From contig NCHQ01000002.1 of the NCBI GenBank assembly GCA_002281855.1, positions 186,001-250,000 of the forward strand: a DNA stretch of 64,000 nucleotides, in the 5' to 3' direction. Below are positions 23,082-32,637 of the stretch, one piece after another. Position 1 is the first letter of the stretch; each line of letters opens with the position of its first letter. Source of the stretch: Rhodospirillales bacterium 24-66-33 (GTDB taxonomy: Bacteria > Pseudomonadota > Alphaproteobacteria > Reyranellales > Reyranellaceae). Position numbers and translations under genes: made by a program. Below the pieces are notes generated by a model, which was given only the letters and a program-made list of their open reading frames with translations, did not search any database and was not told the DNA's origin.

Positions 23082-23156
23082 CGCGGGCCCCCTTGAGTGA
23101 CAATGCTACGGAAAGTGGCAGCGCCGGTGGCCCCATTCAAGGCCACCGGCTCCGGA

Positions 23157-24503
23157 TCAGTTCGCCGCCGCTTCCGCAGGCTCGTCGTTTTCCGCCTCGC
23201 GGGCGGCCTTGAGCAGTTCCTCGGGGGTAACCGGCTTCTCCGAAACCTTGGCCAGCTCCAGGATGAAGTCGACCGTCTTCTCCTCGAAGATCGGCGCCCG
23301 CAGCTGGTCCTTCGCCTCGGCATTCTTACTGAAGAACTCGAGCACCTGGCGCTCCTGGCCCTGATAGCGCATGGCCTCGCGCATCACCGCCTGGTTGAGC
23401 TCCTCAGGCGTCACGTCGATGCTGTTGGAGCGGCCGATGTCGGCCAGCAGCAGGCCGAGACGCACGCGGCGCTCCGCGATGTCGCGGTACTCCTTGCGCA
23501 TCTTCTCCTCGTCGCCCTCGAGCTTCTCGCCCTTCGACTTGGCTTCCTCGATGCGCTGCCAGATCGCGTTGAACTCGCTCTCGACGAGGCCTTCCGGCAC
23601 GTCGAACTTGTGGGTTTCCGCAAGCTTGTCGAGGAGCTGGCGCTTGATCATCGTGCGCGAGATCTGGTTGTAGTCCTGCCCGATGCGCTCGCCGATCGCC
23701 TTGCGCATGGCCTCCAGGTTCTCGAAGTTGCTCTTCTTCGCCAGCTCGTCGTCCGCCGGCTTGTCGACGAACTCGTGGATTTCCTTGATCGTGCACTTGA
23801 ACACGGCGTCCTTGCCGGCGAGTTCGGGCGCGCCGTACTCGGCCGGGAAGGTCACCTTGACGTCGACCGTCTTGCCGACCTCGGCGCCCATCAGCTGATC
23901 CTCGAAGCCGGGGATGAACGAGCCCGAGCCGAGCTCCAGCGTGTAGTCGCTGGCCGCCCCGCCGGGGAATTCCACGCCGTCGACCGACCCCACGAAGTCG
24001 AGCTTGATCGCGTCGTCCTTCTGCGCCGGACGCGGCGGATCCACGGGCTTCTGCTCGCGGTTGGCCTTGGCGATGCGCTCGAGCGCCTCGTCGATGTCCT
24101 TCTCCGGCACTTCCGCCTTCAGACGCTCGAGCTCGATACCCGAGAAGTCGAGCTTGCCGATTTCCGGCAGCACCTCGACCACGACCTCGAACTCGACGTC
24201 CTTGCCCTCTTCCAGCTGCTTCAGGTCGACGCGCGGCTGCAGCGCGGGCTTCAGGCCGCGATCCTCGATCGCCTTCGCCGTGCTGGTATTGACGGCCGCC
24301 TCGACGGCTTCGCCGAACAGCGCCTGCCCATACTGCTTCTTGAGAAGACTGACCGGCACCTTTCCGGGACGGAATCCCGGCAGGGCTGCGGTCTTCGCCA
24401 TTTCGGCCAGGCGCTCGTCGATCTTCGCCGACAGGTCGCTCGCGGGGACGACGATCTTGAACTGGTGCTTCAGGCCTTCGGCCGAGAGTTCCGTAACTTG
24501 CAT
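23157..24503 (-). CDS. tig: Trigger factor (ribosome-associated chaperone and prolyl isomerase)
   Basis: This 448-residue chaperone binds nascent chains at the ribosome exit tunnel. The N-terminal domain contains the ribosome-docking signature GFRPGKVP near residue 45. A central FKBP-type prolyl isomerase domain (LELGSGSFIPGFEDQLMG) and a helical C-terminal domain follow. The start MQVTELSAEG is only 18 bases beyond the 3' end of tRNA-Leu, so the mRNA 5' end may be made by tRNA processing. Confidence 0.97.
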   Translation of the reverse strand: MQVTELSAEGLKHQFKIVVPASDLSAKIDERLAEMAKTAALPGFRPGKVPVSLLKKQYGQALFGEAVEAAVNTSTAKAIEDRGLKPALQPRVDLKQLEEGKDVEFEVVVEVLPEIGKLDFSGIELERLKAEVPEKDIDEALERIAKANREQKPVDPPRPAQKDDAIKLDFVGSVDGVEFPGGAASDYTLELGSGSFIPGFEDQLMGAEVGKTVDVKVTFPAEYGAPELAGKDAVFKCTIKEIHEFVDKPADDELAKKSNFENLEAMRKAIGERIGQDYNQISRTMIKRQLLDKLAETHKFDVPEGLVESEFNAIWQRIEEAKSKGEKLEGDEEKMRKEYRDIAERRVRLGLLLADIGRSNSIDVTPEELNQAVMREAMRYQGQERQVLEFFSKNAEAKDQLRAPIFEEKTVDFILELAKVSEKPVTPEELLKAAREAENDEPAEAAAN

Positions 24504-24521
24504 TGTCTCACTTCCATTTCC

Positions 24522-24606
24522 TGGTGCGGGCGGAGGGACTTGAACCCCCACGCCTTGCGGCACGAGAACCTAAATCTCGCGTGTCTACCAATTCCACCAC
24601 GCCCGC
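24522..24606 (-). tRNA. tRNA-Leu (TAG)
   Basis: An 85-base class II tRNA with a long variable arm (TGCCGCAAGGCG). The acceptor GCGGGCG/CGCCCGC is perfectly paired, with discriminator A and encoded CCA. The anticodon stem CGAGA/TCTCG holds loop TTTAGGT with anticodon TAG. It is immediately upstream of tig on the same strand. Confidence 0.96.
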
Positions 24607-24695
24607 CCGAAGCTTTGCCCAAACGACATCCTGAGCCATCGGGGCGTGCCGCGAAGGCCGAATCGCGCGCCTCTTAGCCCGACCCCGATGAACGG

Positions 24696-26207
24696 TCAAT
24701 TGAAGGTCGACAGGGAGCGGAGAACGCGGGGCAATTGAGCGGGTAAATCCTCGGCGATCAGGCCGGGATGGCCGAACTGCAGCGCACATTCCCCATGCAG
24801 CCAGGCGGCGGCCGCCGCCGCGGCAAACGGCGTGAGGCCCTGCGCCAGAAGTCCGCCGATCAGCCCCGCGAGCACGTCGCCCGATCCGGCCGTCGCCAGC
24901 GCCGGCGAGGCGTGGACGTTGATCACCGCGCGGCCATCCGGCTCGGCGATCACGGTGTCGGGACCCTTGAGCAGGACCGTCGCCCCGCTCCGCGCCGCCG
25001 CCTGCCGCGCCCGCTCGAGCTTGCCGGTCTGGCCGGCAAGGTCGGGGAACAGCCGCCTGAATTCGCCCTCATGCGGTGTCAGCACCGTCGGCCCGGCGAT
25101 GCGGCCGAACAGGAGATCGGGATCGCCGGAGAAGACGGTGATCGCGTCGGCATCCAGCACGACCCGGCGCCGGGCGTCGAGCGCTGCGAGGACGGCGTCC
25201 TTCGTTCGGTCGATCACGCCCGATCCCGGACCGATCAGCACCGCATTCCGCCGCTCGTCTTCCAGCAGACGGGCGAACATCGGGCCATCGTCGGCCTCGA
25301 CGACGAGATTTCCGGGCTCCGCCGCCTGATAGGCCGTCATCGTCGAGCGGAAACCCGCGATCGTCACCAGTCCGGCCCCGACCCGGCGCGCGGCCAACGC
25401 CGCCAGCCGTGCCGCCCCCGTGGCATGAGGCCCGGCCAGGATGGTGAGATGGCCCCGCGCATACTTGTGGTCGCCGATGTCCTCGCGGCGCAGCAGGTGC
25501 GCCCACAGGGCCGGCGCATTGAGCCACGTCCGGGGCCCGATCGCGGGCAACGCGGCCGCGGGAATGCCGATGTCGGCGATGCGGAGAGCCCCGCAACGGC
25601 GCAGCCCCTCGACCGAATAATGGCCCGGCTTGGCGCGAAAGAACGACACGGTCGATTCTGCCTGAAAGGCGCGGCCGAGGATCTCGCCCGTGTCGCCATG
25701 GAGGCCGCTCGGCACGTCAACGGCGACCACGGGCAGCTTGCGCCCGTTCACCAGATCGATCGCGGCGGCAATCTCTCCGTCGATCGGGCGGCTCAGGCCG
25801 GCCCCGAAGATGGCGTCGATCACGAGGGGGGCGTCTTCCAGCAGCGCCGGCGACCAGCGCTCGACCGGCCCCTTCCAGGTTCCGGCAGCCCAGGCCGCGT
25901 CTCCCTTTAGGCTTGCGACCTCGCCAAAGAGCGCCACGCGCACGGGCCAGCCCGCCGCCTGCAGATGCCGCGCCGCGACGAAGCCGTCGCCTCCATTGTT
26001 GCCCGGCCCGCAGAGCACGATGGCGTCACGCCGCGCATGGCGCTCCATGACGGCGACGGCCACCGACTGTCCGGCGGCCTCCATGAGAGTCGGTCCGGAA
26101 ACACCGGCCGCGATGGCAAAGGCATCGGCCTTCGCCATCTGCCCGCAGCCGAGAAGCGCAAGTGCGTCGTCGGGAATGAGATCGTTCACGTCAGGCCTTG
26201 GCGGCAT
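24696..26207 (-). CDS. nnr: Bifunctional NAD(P)H-hydrate repair enzyme (epimerase/dehydratase)
   Basis: This 503-residue fusion repairs hydrated NADH and NADPH. The N-terminal YjeF-type epimerase domain has CGPGNNGGDGFVAARHL and VIDAIFGAGLSRP. The C-terminal ribokinase-like ADP-dependent dehydratase domain has LTPHEGEFRRLFPD and ATAGSGDVLAGLIGGLL. The start MPPRPDVNDLIPD lies 14 bases after tRNA-His; the same frame is open through the tRNA but that is not coding. Confidence 0.95.
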   Translation of the reverse strand: MPPRPDVNDLIPDDALALLGCGQMAKADAFAIAAGVSGPTLMEAAGQSVAVAVMERHARRDAIVLCGPGNNGGDGFVAARHLQAAGWPVRVALFGEVASLKGDAAWAAGTWKGPVERWSPALLEDAPLVIDAIFGAGLSRPIDGEIAAAIDLVNGRKLPVVAVDVPSGLHGDTGEILGRAFQAESTVSFFRAKPGHYSVEGLRRCGALRIADIGIPAAALPAIGPRTWLNAPALWAHLLRREDIGDHKYARGHLTILAGPHATGAARLAALAARRVGAGLVTIAGFRSTMTAYQAAEPGNLVVEADDGPMFARLLEDERRNAVLIGPGSGVIDRTKDAVLAALDARRRVVLDADAITVFSGDPDLLFGRIAGPTVLTPHEGEFRRLFPDLAGQTGKLERARQAAARSGATVLLKGPDTVIAEPDGRAVINVHASPALATAGSGDVLAGLIGGLLAQGLTPFAAAAAAAWLHGECALQFGHPGLIAEDLPAQLPRVLRSLSTFN

Positions 26208-26221
26208 GGAACGGGGGCGAT

Positions 26222-26299
26222 TGGGGCGGCCGACCGGAATTGAACCGGCGACATCCAGAATCACAATCTGGCGCTCTAACCAACTGAGCTACGGCCGCC
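26222..26299 (-). tRNA. tRNA-His (GTG)
   Basis: A 78-base tRNA with anticodon GTG in loop TTGTGAT on a perfect CCAGA/TCTGG stem. The acceptor GCGGCCG/CGGCCGC is preceded by an extra G (G-1) opposite C73, the identity element of tRNA-His, and CCA is encoded. It lies directly upstream of nnr. Confidence 0.96.
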
Positions 26300-26353
26300 A
26301 TCGCGGATCGCTCCCGACGAAGCGCGCCTTCCTACGCTCCAGCGGCCGGAGCG

Positions 26354-26995
26354 TCAACAATCAGCAGACGTCTTCGGCAGGAGTCGATCGATGGCGTGCA
26401 CCCACACGGCGCAGGCCTGCTCGAACGACAGCTCGAACTGGCCGCGCAGACGTGCCCAGCTCTCGAAATCGACCAGGGCCTCGATTGCCAGCACCGTCTG
26501 GCGGCGCTCGCACGGCTCCAGGGTCGCCAGTTCCGGCGCATAGATCTCCTCGATGCGCCGCACGACCATTTCACGGACGATGCGGATGCGCGCCTTGAGG
26601 TCCGGCGAGTCACCCTGGTTGGCATTGAGGGCGCGCCACAGGGGCAGCCATTCCGCGCAAATATGACCACGCATCTGGACATGCGCGTGGATGCGCTCCC
26701 GGCGGCTGCCGTTCGCCGGCCGAGCGGCCACCTGGGCCGAGGCCTTGAGCAGCGCCTCGTCGGTCGCAGCGACCCGCAACGCGTGCAGGTCCGGAAAGCG
26801 TTCGAAGACCGATCGCACCGAGTAGCCGGCGCGCTGCGCGATCGAAGCGGCTGTGGGTATCTGCGGCCTCTCGCGAAGCAGCGCAAGGTAGGCGTCGACG
26901 ATGAGCTGGCGCGTGCGGGCGCTGCGCAGTCTTCGACCGTCCTTCGGGCTGGGCGTCGCGGATGCTGCGGGCACCCCTTCACCCGCCGCGGTCAT
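26354..26995 (-). CDS. TetR-family regulator, third of a tandem array
   Basis: This 213-residue protein has an N-terminal TetR-type DNA-binding domain: RRLRSARTRQLIVDAYLALL, then helix-turn-helix IAQRAGYSVRSVFERFPDLHALR. It is clearly paralogous to the two genes upstream. The ligand domain shares the EIYAPELATL and ACAVWVHAIDRLLP blocks with its neighbours. Its ATG overlaps the previous stop codon by four bases (ATGA). The target and ligand are unknown. It is the last gene of the three and is followed by tRNA-His. Confidence 0.9.
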   Translation of the reverse strand: MTAAGEGVPAASATPSPKDGRRLRSARTRQLIVDAYLALLRERPQIPTAASIAQRAGYSVRSVFERFPDLHALRVAATDEALLKASAQVAARPANGSRRERIHAHVQMRGHICAEWLPLWRALNANQGDSPDLKARIRIVREMVVRRIEEIYAPELATLEPCERRQTVLAIEALVDFESWARLRGQFELSFEQACAVWVHAIDRLLPKTSADC

Positions 26996-27609
26996 GCGGC
27001 CTCGTTCGGATTCCGGGGCAGCAGCCGGTCGATGGTCTGGATCCAGACGGCGCAGGCCTCATCGACGGACAGGCCGAAATATTCGCGCATGCGTTCCCAA
27101 CTTTCGACGTCGGTCAACGCCTCCAACACGATCAGGGTCTGACGCCGCTCATCGATCTGCATCGTGGCGAACTCCGGCGCAAACATCAGCTGGATGCGCT
27201 CCGTTACGCTGTCGCGCGCCAGTCGGACGCGTGCCTTCAGTTCCGGCGAGTCGCCCTGGTTGACGACCAGCGAGTGCCAAAGGCGCACCCAGCGCTCGCA
27301 GGTCTGGCCGCGCGTCCGCACATGCGCTTCGATCCTGCTCGCGCGGTCGCCCTCGGCGCCCCGCGGCGGCGCCAACGCCGAAACCTGCGCAAAGCAGTAG
27401 TCGACGGCGGCAACCTGCAAGGCAAGGATGTCGGGAAAACGCTCGAAGATCGACCGCACCGAGTATCCAGCCTTTGCCGCGATCTCGGCCGCGGTCGGCA
27501 CGCGCGGCGACAGGTCCTGAGCGAGCGCGAGATAGGCCTCGATGATGAGCTGCTTCGTGCGCTCGCTGCGCAGCCGGCGGCCGTCCACTTTCGTCGGGCG
27601 GACCGTCAT
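26992..27609 (-). CDS. TetR-family regulator, middle of a tandem array
   Basis: This 205-residue TetR-type regulator starts MTVRPTKVDGRRLRSERTKQ. The DNA-binding helix reads AAKAGYSVRSIFERFPDILAL, nearly the same as in the flanking paralogues. The C-terminal half carries FAPEFATMQIDERRQTLIVL and ACAVWIQTIDRLLP. Both ends overlap the neighbouring genes as ATGA, so the three products are probably made at related levels. Function beyond DNA binding cannot be read. Confidence 0.9.
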   Translation of the reverse strand: MTVRPTKVDGRRLRSERTKQLIIEAYLALAQDLSPRVPTAAEIAAKAGYSVRSIFERFPDILALQVAAVDYCFAQVSALAPPRGAEGDRASRIEAHVRTRGQTCERWVRLWHSLVVNQGDSPELKARVRLARDSVTERIQLMFAPEFATMQIDERRQTLIVLEALTDVESWERMREYFGLSVDEACAVWIQTIDRLLPRNPNEAA

Positions 27610-28265
27610 GCGCGAGCCCCACCTTCCGGCGTCGCCGGCAGGAGCCGGTCGATGGCCGCGATCCAGGCCGCGCAGCCTTCGGCGAACGACAAACCATGCA
27701 TGTCGCGAACTCGCGCCCAACTCTCGATGTCGGTGATCGCTTCGAGCGCGATCAGGACATTGCGGCGCTCGGCCTCCGCGAGCGACGTCAGTTCGGGCCG
27801 GTACATCAGTTCCATGCGCTCGATCGTCCGGTCGCGCGCGACCTTCATGCGCATCTTCAGCTCGTCGTTCTCGTCGATGTTGAACAACATTGCCCGCCAC
27901 AACGAGAGGCCCCGCTCGCAGGTCCCTGCCCTGGTCTCCACATGCGAACGGATGCGCGTTGCCCGGTCGCCATCGACGTCGCGTGCCGGGGCCAGCGCGG
28001 CGGCGTGCGCGAGCGCGTAATCCGCTGCCGCGACGCGCAAGGTGTGAAGATCGGGAAAACGTTCGAAGATGGACCTGACGGAATAGCCCGCGCGCTCCGC
28101 GATTTCCGCCGCCGTTGGAACCGGCGTCTGCGGATTCTCCCGGATCAGGGCGAGATAGGCTTCGACGATGAGCTGCTTCGTTCGCTCACTGCGCAGCCGC
28201 CGACCGTCCACCCTGATGTTCTTCGCCGAAGCCGGGTGGCGGGCAGAAGGGTCGATCCAGCTCAT
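27606..28265 (-). CDS. TetR-family regulator, first of a tandem array
   Basis: This 219-residue TetR-type regulator has a DNA-binding domain (GRRLRSERTKQLIVEAYLAL; AERAGYSVRSIFERFPDLHTLR) almost identical to the next gene's. The effector half differs more, although MYRPELTSLAEAERRNVLIALE still aligns. It heads a three-gene operon with ATGA junctions. A possible promoter region lies within 160 bases upstream, next to the 3' end of the aminotransferase gene, but I see no clear operator. Confidence 0.9.
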   Translation of the reverse strand: MSWIDPSARHPASAKNIRVDGRRLRSERTKQLIVEAYLALIRENPQTPVPTAAEIAERAGYSVRSIFERFPDLHTLRVAAADYALAHAAALAPARDVDGDRATRIRSHVETRAGTCERGLSLWRAMLFNIDENDELKMRMKVARDRTIERMELMYRPELTSLAEAERRNVLIALEAITDIESWARVRDMHGLSFAEGCAAWIAAIDRLLPATPEGGARA

Positions 28266-28426
28266 CTCGCCAGCGAACCCGCCGATCGGAGCGAGGTTGC
28301 GATGCCGCAGCCCCCAGAGCGAATTAAAAGCATTCTCAACGCAAACACCTCAGACGCTTGCCTCTGCCCCGCCGAAACGGGGCGACAATTGCATCCTATG
28401 TCCACATCAGTGCAAATACCAGCCGG

Positions 28427-29590
28427 TCAACGACCGAAATATTTCGCCAGTCGAGATATCGCGCTGTCGAGCGTGCTGTCATGCTTGCAGAAGCAGAAGC
28501 GCGCGAAATGTTGGGGCGCGCCTTCGGACTGGTAGAAGGCGCTGACCGGCACGGCCGTTACCCCGGCCTCGACTGTAATCTGTCGGCAGAAATCCTCGTC
28601 GGTTCCGTTGAAGCCGAGCGGTCGGAAGTCCGTGGTGACGAAATACGTCCCGTGCGAGGGCAGGACGTCGAAACCGATCTTCGCCAAAGCCACCGCGAGA
28701 TGGTCGCGCTTGCGCTGCATGTCGGCGGCCAGTGTCGCGAAGTAGCGATCGTCCAGGCGCAGTCCGGTCGCGGCGCCCCATTGCAGGTTGGGGGGCGTCG
28801 TGAAGGTCATGAACTGGTGGGTCCTGGCGATCGCCTTCATCAGCTCCGGCGCCGCCGTGATGTAGCCGACCTTCCAGCCGGTCAGGCTGAAGCTCTTGCC
28901 GGCGGAGCCGATCCGGACCGTGCGGTCGCGCATGCCTGGCAGGGTCATCAGCGAGATGTGGCGCCGATCGTCGAAGATGATGTGCTCGTAGACCTCGTCG
29001 CACACGGCGTAGACGTCGTGCTCCAGGCACAGCCCGGCGATGAAATCGAGTTCCTCGCGGTCGAACACCTTGGAACAGGGATTCATCGGCGTATTGAACA
29101 GGATGAGCTTGGTCTTCGGTCCGAACGCCGCCGCCAGCTCCTCCCGAGGCAGACGCCAGGTCGGCGGCTCGAGCCGCACCAGCTTCGGCACGCCGCCGGC
29201 CCGCCGCACGATCGGCAGATAGGAATCGTACAGCGGCTCGATCAGCACGACCTCGTCCCCCGGCTCGATCAGGCCGAACAGGCAGTCGCCCAGCGCCTCG
29301 GTCGCGCCGGAGGTCACGAGCACTTCGCTTTGCCAGTCGATGTCGAGCCCCTGGAAACGGCGGGCATGCTCGGCCACCGCCTGGCGCAGCTCCGGGATCC
29401 CCATCATCGGCGGATACTGGTTGTGGCCGTTCATCAGATAGTCCGCGGCCGCCGCCCTCACCTCCTCCGGTCCCTTGTCGTCGGGAAAGCCCTGGCCGAG
29501 ATTCACCGACTGGTGCTCACGGGCCAGCGCCGACATGACTTCGAAGACCGTCGTGCCGAGCCCGGCCATGGTGGAGTTTGCGGATTTCAT
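28427..29590 (-). CDS. Class I/II PLP-dependent aminotransferase
   Basis: This 387-residue fold-type I aminotransferase resembles the kynurenine/methionine (YbdL/KAT-like) subgroup. The PLP lysine is in SAGKSFSLTGWKVGY. Also present are NTPMNPCSKVF (substrate/PLP contact), DEVYEHIIFD and the C-terminal RFCFCKHD arginine strand. It is transcribed away from glnB across a 199-base gap, suggesting a link to amino-nitrogen metabolism, but the substrate cannot be fixed from sequence. Confidence 0.88.
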   Translation of the reverse strand: MKSANSTMAGLGTTVFEVMSALAREHQSVNLGQGFPDDKGPEEVRAAAADYLMNGHNQYPPMMGIPELRQAVAEHARRFQGLDIDWQSEVLVTSGATEALGDCLFGLIEPGDEVVLIEPLYDSYLPIVRRAGGVPKLVRLEPPTWRLPREELAAAFGPKTKLILFNTPMNPCSKVFDREELDFIAGLCLEHDVYAVCDEVYEHIIFDDRRHISLMTLPGMRDRTVRIGSAGKSFSLTGWKVGYITAAPELMKAIARTHQFMTFTTPPNLQWGAATGLRLDDRYFATLAADMQRKRDHLAVALAKIGFDVLPSHGTYFVTTDFRPLGFNGTDEDFCRQITVEAGVTAVPVSAFYQSEGAPQHFARFCFCKHDSTLDSAISRLAKYFGR

Positions 29591-29704
29591 GCGAACTTCT
29601 CTTGTGTCTACTTTTTGCGCTGTATTTTGTTTGTATTTTAATCAATCCGCCCTCAAAACAGACAGACTGACGCCGGATTTCCCGCATTACCCTGTGGAAA
29701 ATTC

Positions 29705-29720
29705 TGGCATGAAGTGTGCT
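29705..29720 (+). promoter_or_regulatory. Sigma-54 (RpoN) -24/-12 promoter of glnBA
   Basis: TGGCATGAAGTGTGCT matches the RpoN consensus TGGCACG-N4-TTGCW at 14 of 16 positions, including the invariant GG (-24) and GC (-12) at the right spacing. It lies 69 bases before the glnB ATG, where nitrogen-controlled glnBA promoters are found in alphaproteobacteria. I could not see a clear NtrC enhancer pair upstream. Confidence 0.75.
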
Positions 29721-29747
29721 TCCCTATCCTGACGCGGGCTCTTCTGA

Positions 29748-30128
<381 letters not shown>

Positions 30129-30186
30129 GGACCCGGCCTTTCGGGGGCTGAAAGCAGTAAACCACTAAGTAGAGGGACGAGCGACA

Positions 30187-31593
30187 ATGGATGCCAAACA
30201 GGTTCTCGCGCTGATCAAGGAAAAGGACGTCAAGTTCGTTGACTTCCGCTTCACCGATCCTCGCGGCAAGTGGCAGCACACGGCCCGCATGGCGTCCGCC
30301 ACCGACGAAGGCACCTTCGAAGACGGCGTGATGTTCGACGGCTCCTCGATCGCCGGCTGGAAGGCGATCAACGAGTCAGACATGATCCTGATGCCGGATC
30401 CCTCGACCGCCGTGCTCGATCCCTTCACCGCGCAGACCACGCTGATCGTGAGCTGCGACGTCGTCGAGCCCTCGACCGGCCAGCTCTACGCCCGCTGCCC
30501 GCGCTCGACCGCCAAGCGCGCCGAAGCCTTCATGAAGTCGTCCGGCATCGGCGACACCGCCGTGTTCGGCCCCGAGCTCGAGTTCTTCGTGTTCGACGAC
30601 GTCCGCTACGACGTGCAGATGCAGGGCAGCTTCTACAGCATCTCCTCGAACGAATCGCCCTGGAACTCCGGCATCGCGGTCGAAGGCGGCAACCTCGCCC
30701 ATCGTCCGGGCGTCAAGGGCGGCTACTTCCCCGTCCAGCCGGTCGACACGCACAACGACCTGCGCGCCGAGATGATGTCGGTCTGCACCGACATGGGCCT
30801 GGTCATGGAAATCCACCATCACGAGGTCGCCCCGGCGCAGAACGAACTCGGCTTCAAGTTCGACACGCTCGTGAAGACCGCCGACAACGTGCAGAAGTAC
30901 AAGTATTCGCTGCACAACGTCGCCCACAGCTACGGCAAGTCGCTGACCTTCATGCCGAAGCCGCTCTATGGCGACAACGGCTCGGGCATGCACTGCCATC
31001 AGTCGATCTGGAAGGACGGCAAGCCGCTGTTCGCCGGTTCGGGCTATGCCGACCTGTCGGAGACGGCGCTGTACTACATCGGCGGCATCATCAAGCACGC
31101 CAAGGCGCTGAACGCCTTCACCAACGCCAGCACCAACTCCTACAAGCGCGTCATCCCGGGCTTCGAGGCGCCGGTGCTGCTGGCCTACTCGTCGCGCAAC
31201 CGCTCGGCCTCGTGCCGCATCCCCTACGCGTCGTCGCCCAAGGGCAAGCGCGTCGAGGTTCGCTTCCCCGATCCGTCGGCCAACCCGTACCTCGCCTTCG
31301 CGGCGATGCTGATGGCCGGACTCGACGGCATCAAGAACAAGATCCATCCGGGCGACCCGATGGACAAGAACCTGTACGACCTGCCGCCGGAAGAACTCTC
31401 CAAGGTTCCGACCGTCGCCGGCTCGCTGCGCGAGGCCCTCAACGCCCTCGACGCCGACCGCTCGTTCCTCACCCAGGGCGGCGTGTTCACCGACGACCAG
31501 ATCGACGCCTACATGGAACTCAAGTGGGAAGAGGTCTACAACTGGGAACACCAGCCGGCCCCGATCGAGTACAAGATGTACTACTCGATCTGA
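30187..31593 (+). CDS. glnA: Glutamine synthetase type I
   Basis: This 468-residue GSI-beta dodecamer subunit makes glutamine from glutamate, ammonia and ATP. Landmarks are [10 protein letters not shown], the [12 protein letters not shown]/metal region, [10 protein letters not shown], and the adenylylation site Tyr in [10 protein letters not shown] near residue 397. It is co-transcribed with glnB, giving joint control by PII and by adenylylation. A strong terminator follows the stop. Confidence 0.98.
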   Translation: MDAKQVLALIKEKDVKFVDFRFTDPRGKWQHTARMASATDEGTFEDGVMFDGSSIAGWKAINESDMILMPDPSTAVLDPFTAQTTLIVSCDVVEPSTGQLYARCPRSTAKRAEAFMKSSGIGDTAVFGPELEFFVFDDVRYDVQMQGSFYSISSNESPWNSGIAVEGGNLAHRPGVKGGYFPVQPVDTHNDLRAEMMSVCTDMGLVMEIHHHEVAPAQNELGFKFDTLVKTADNVQKYKYSLHNVAHSYGKSLTFMPKPLYGDNGSGMHCHQSIWKDGKPLFAGSGYADLSETALYYIGGIIKHAKALNAFTNASTNSYKRVIPGFEAPVLLAYSSRNRSASCRIPYASSPKGKRVEVRFPDPSANPYLAFAAMLMAGLDGIKNKIHPGDPMDKNLYDLPPEELSKVPTVAGSLREALNALDADRSFLTQGGVFTDDQIDAYMELKWEEVYNWEHQPAPIEYKMYYSI

Positions 31594-31618
31594 TCTCGGC
31601 TCCCGAGTTCACGACAGA

Positions 31619-31647
31619 AGGCCGCCCCTCACCGGGCGGCCTTTTTC
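31619..31647 (+). terminator. Intrinsic terminator of glnBA
   Basis: GGCCGCCC and GGGCGGCC form an 8-base-pair GC stem (extended by one A-T pair) with a 6-base loop, followed by TTTTT. It begins 26 bases after the glnA stop. Confidence 0.9.
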
Positions 31648-31711
31648 TATTTGGCTAGACTGGTGTTTGCCGCCCAGCAGTAATGCGTAGCTGGTCGCCA
31701 GTTCCGTTGGG

Positions 31712-32560
31712 TTAGCCAAGCACCTTCAACGAAACACCATTCCAGAAATTGAGCGCTCGCTTCTCAGCGATTTTCTGCGATCCATTCCAGTCAAAGTTTG
31801 CGCCGCAAATGCCAAGGTTCAGCCGATCGATGATCCGAATTGAGAGTGCCAGAAGCCAGCTGTCGTCGCCGTATTTGGCGGTGGTCAACGGGGCCTTTCT
31901 CGCAGCAGCGAAGGAAAGATTGTGAGCGATGTAGCGGTCCCTTGAATCAACCAATGCCAAGTAGCGATCACATCGGCGAACACGGGTCTCCATTCTTTTC
32001 GCAGATTTTAACCAGTGCAGGGCCTTCTGTGCTTGCTTCACGCCAAATGCGGCACTCTGTGCGTGCGCGATCGACTCAGCCAACTTCTGCACCTCATCGT
32101 CAGAGCCTTCATCTGAGGGAATCACCCTTGCTGGTAGTTGAACCCAATGCCTCTGGGTTTCCTCTGCCAGCAAGGTCCGCACGGCATCACTGTCAACGAG
32201 GGCTGCGATCGTAGGAATACTTTCCCGGTCTGGTTTGCTGGGATCCCATAGCGCGCATAATCGCACCAATTCATACCGATACTGATTGTCACAAAGTAGA
32301 TTGAACGTATGCGCGGCGTGAGATGGCGGCACTTGCTTGGCCAGCGTGTCGGAAAATAGAAGTGCCCTGTTGCTTTCATGAACTGCGATTACATGCAGGA
32401 GGTGATCAACGATCTTTCGTGTTTTCTCTTTCGCCTCCGCAATTCTGTCCTCCGGCGAAAGCATCTCGGGCCACCTCTGTTTATCTGGCTTCCCTTTCAT
32501 AGATTTCTCTTTTTCATCTTCGCGTCCTGGAAATGCGAGTGCTGACTTGGACCGCAACAT
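31712..32560 (-). CDS. Hypothetical protein, HEPN/AbiU2-like
   Basis: This 282-residue soluble, mostly helical protein contains YELVRLCALWDPSKPDRESI and a later RDRYIAHNLSF. The first resembles AbiU2-type HEPN proteins, and the second fits the HEPN Rx4-6H ribonuclease motif (R-x5-H). That assignment is by eye and tentative. Base composition is lower in G+C than its neighbours: three 60-base lines average about 53 percent, against 72 percent for a sampled glnA line. It is alone on its strand between two plus-strand terminators, suggesting transfer. The start could instead be the ATG at 32500 (MKGKPDKQRW). Confidence 0.7.
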   Translation of the reverse strand: MLRSKSALAFPGREDEKEKSMKGKPDKQRWPEMLSPEDRIAEAKEKTRKIVDHLLHVIAVHESNRALLFSDTLAKQVPPSHAAHTFNLLCDNQYRYELVRLCALWDPSKPDRESIPTIAALVDSDAVRTLLAEETQRHWVQLPARVIPSDEGSDDEVQKLAESIAHAQSAAFGVKQAQKALHWLKSAKRMETRVRRCDRYLALVDSRDRYIAHNLSFAAARKAPLTTAKYGDDSWLLALSIRIIDRLNLGICGANFDWNGSQKIAEKRALNFWNGVSLKVLG

Positions 32561-32637
32561 TACCGAAGCTGCTTCAATGAAGGCGCAAAATCCCGCAACT
32601 CACGACGAACTGATCTTCTCCGATCTTTCGGATCATG

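Noticed and set aside
28366-28385. GCCCCG-N6-CGGGGC hairpin after the aminotransferase gene as a terminator
   Set aside because: There is no T-tract on the relevant strand and the stem is short; too weak to list as a terminator.
29591-29704. NtrC enhancer sites upstream of the glnB sigma-54 promoter
   Set aside because: No convincing TGCACC-N4-GGTGCA-like dyad was seen in this stretch.
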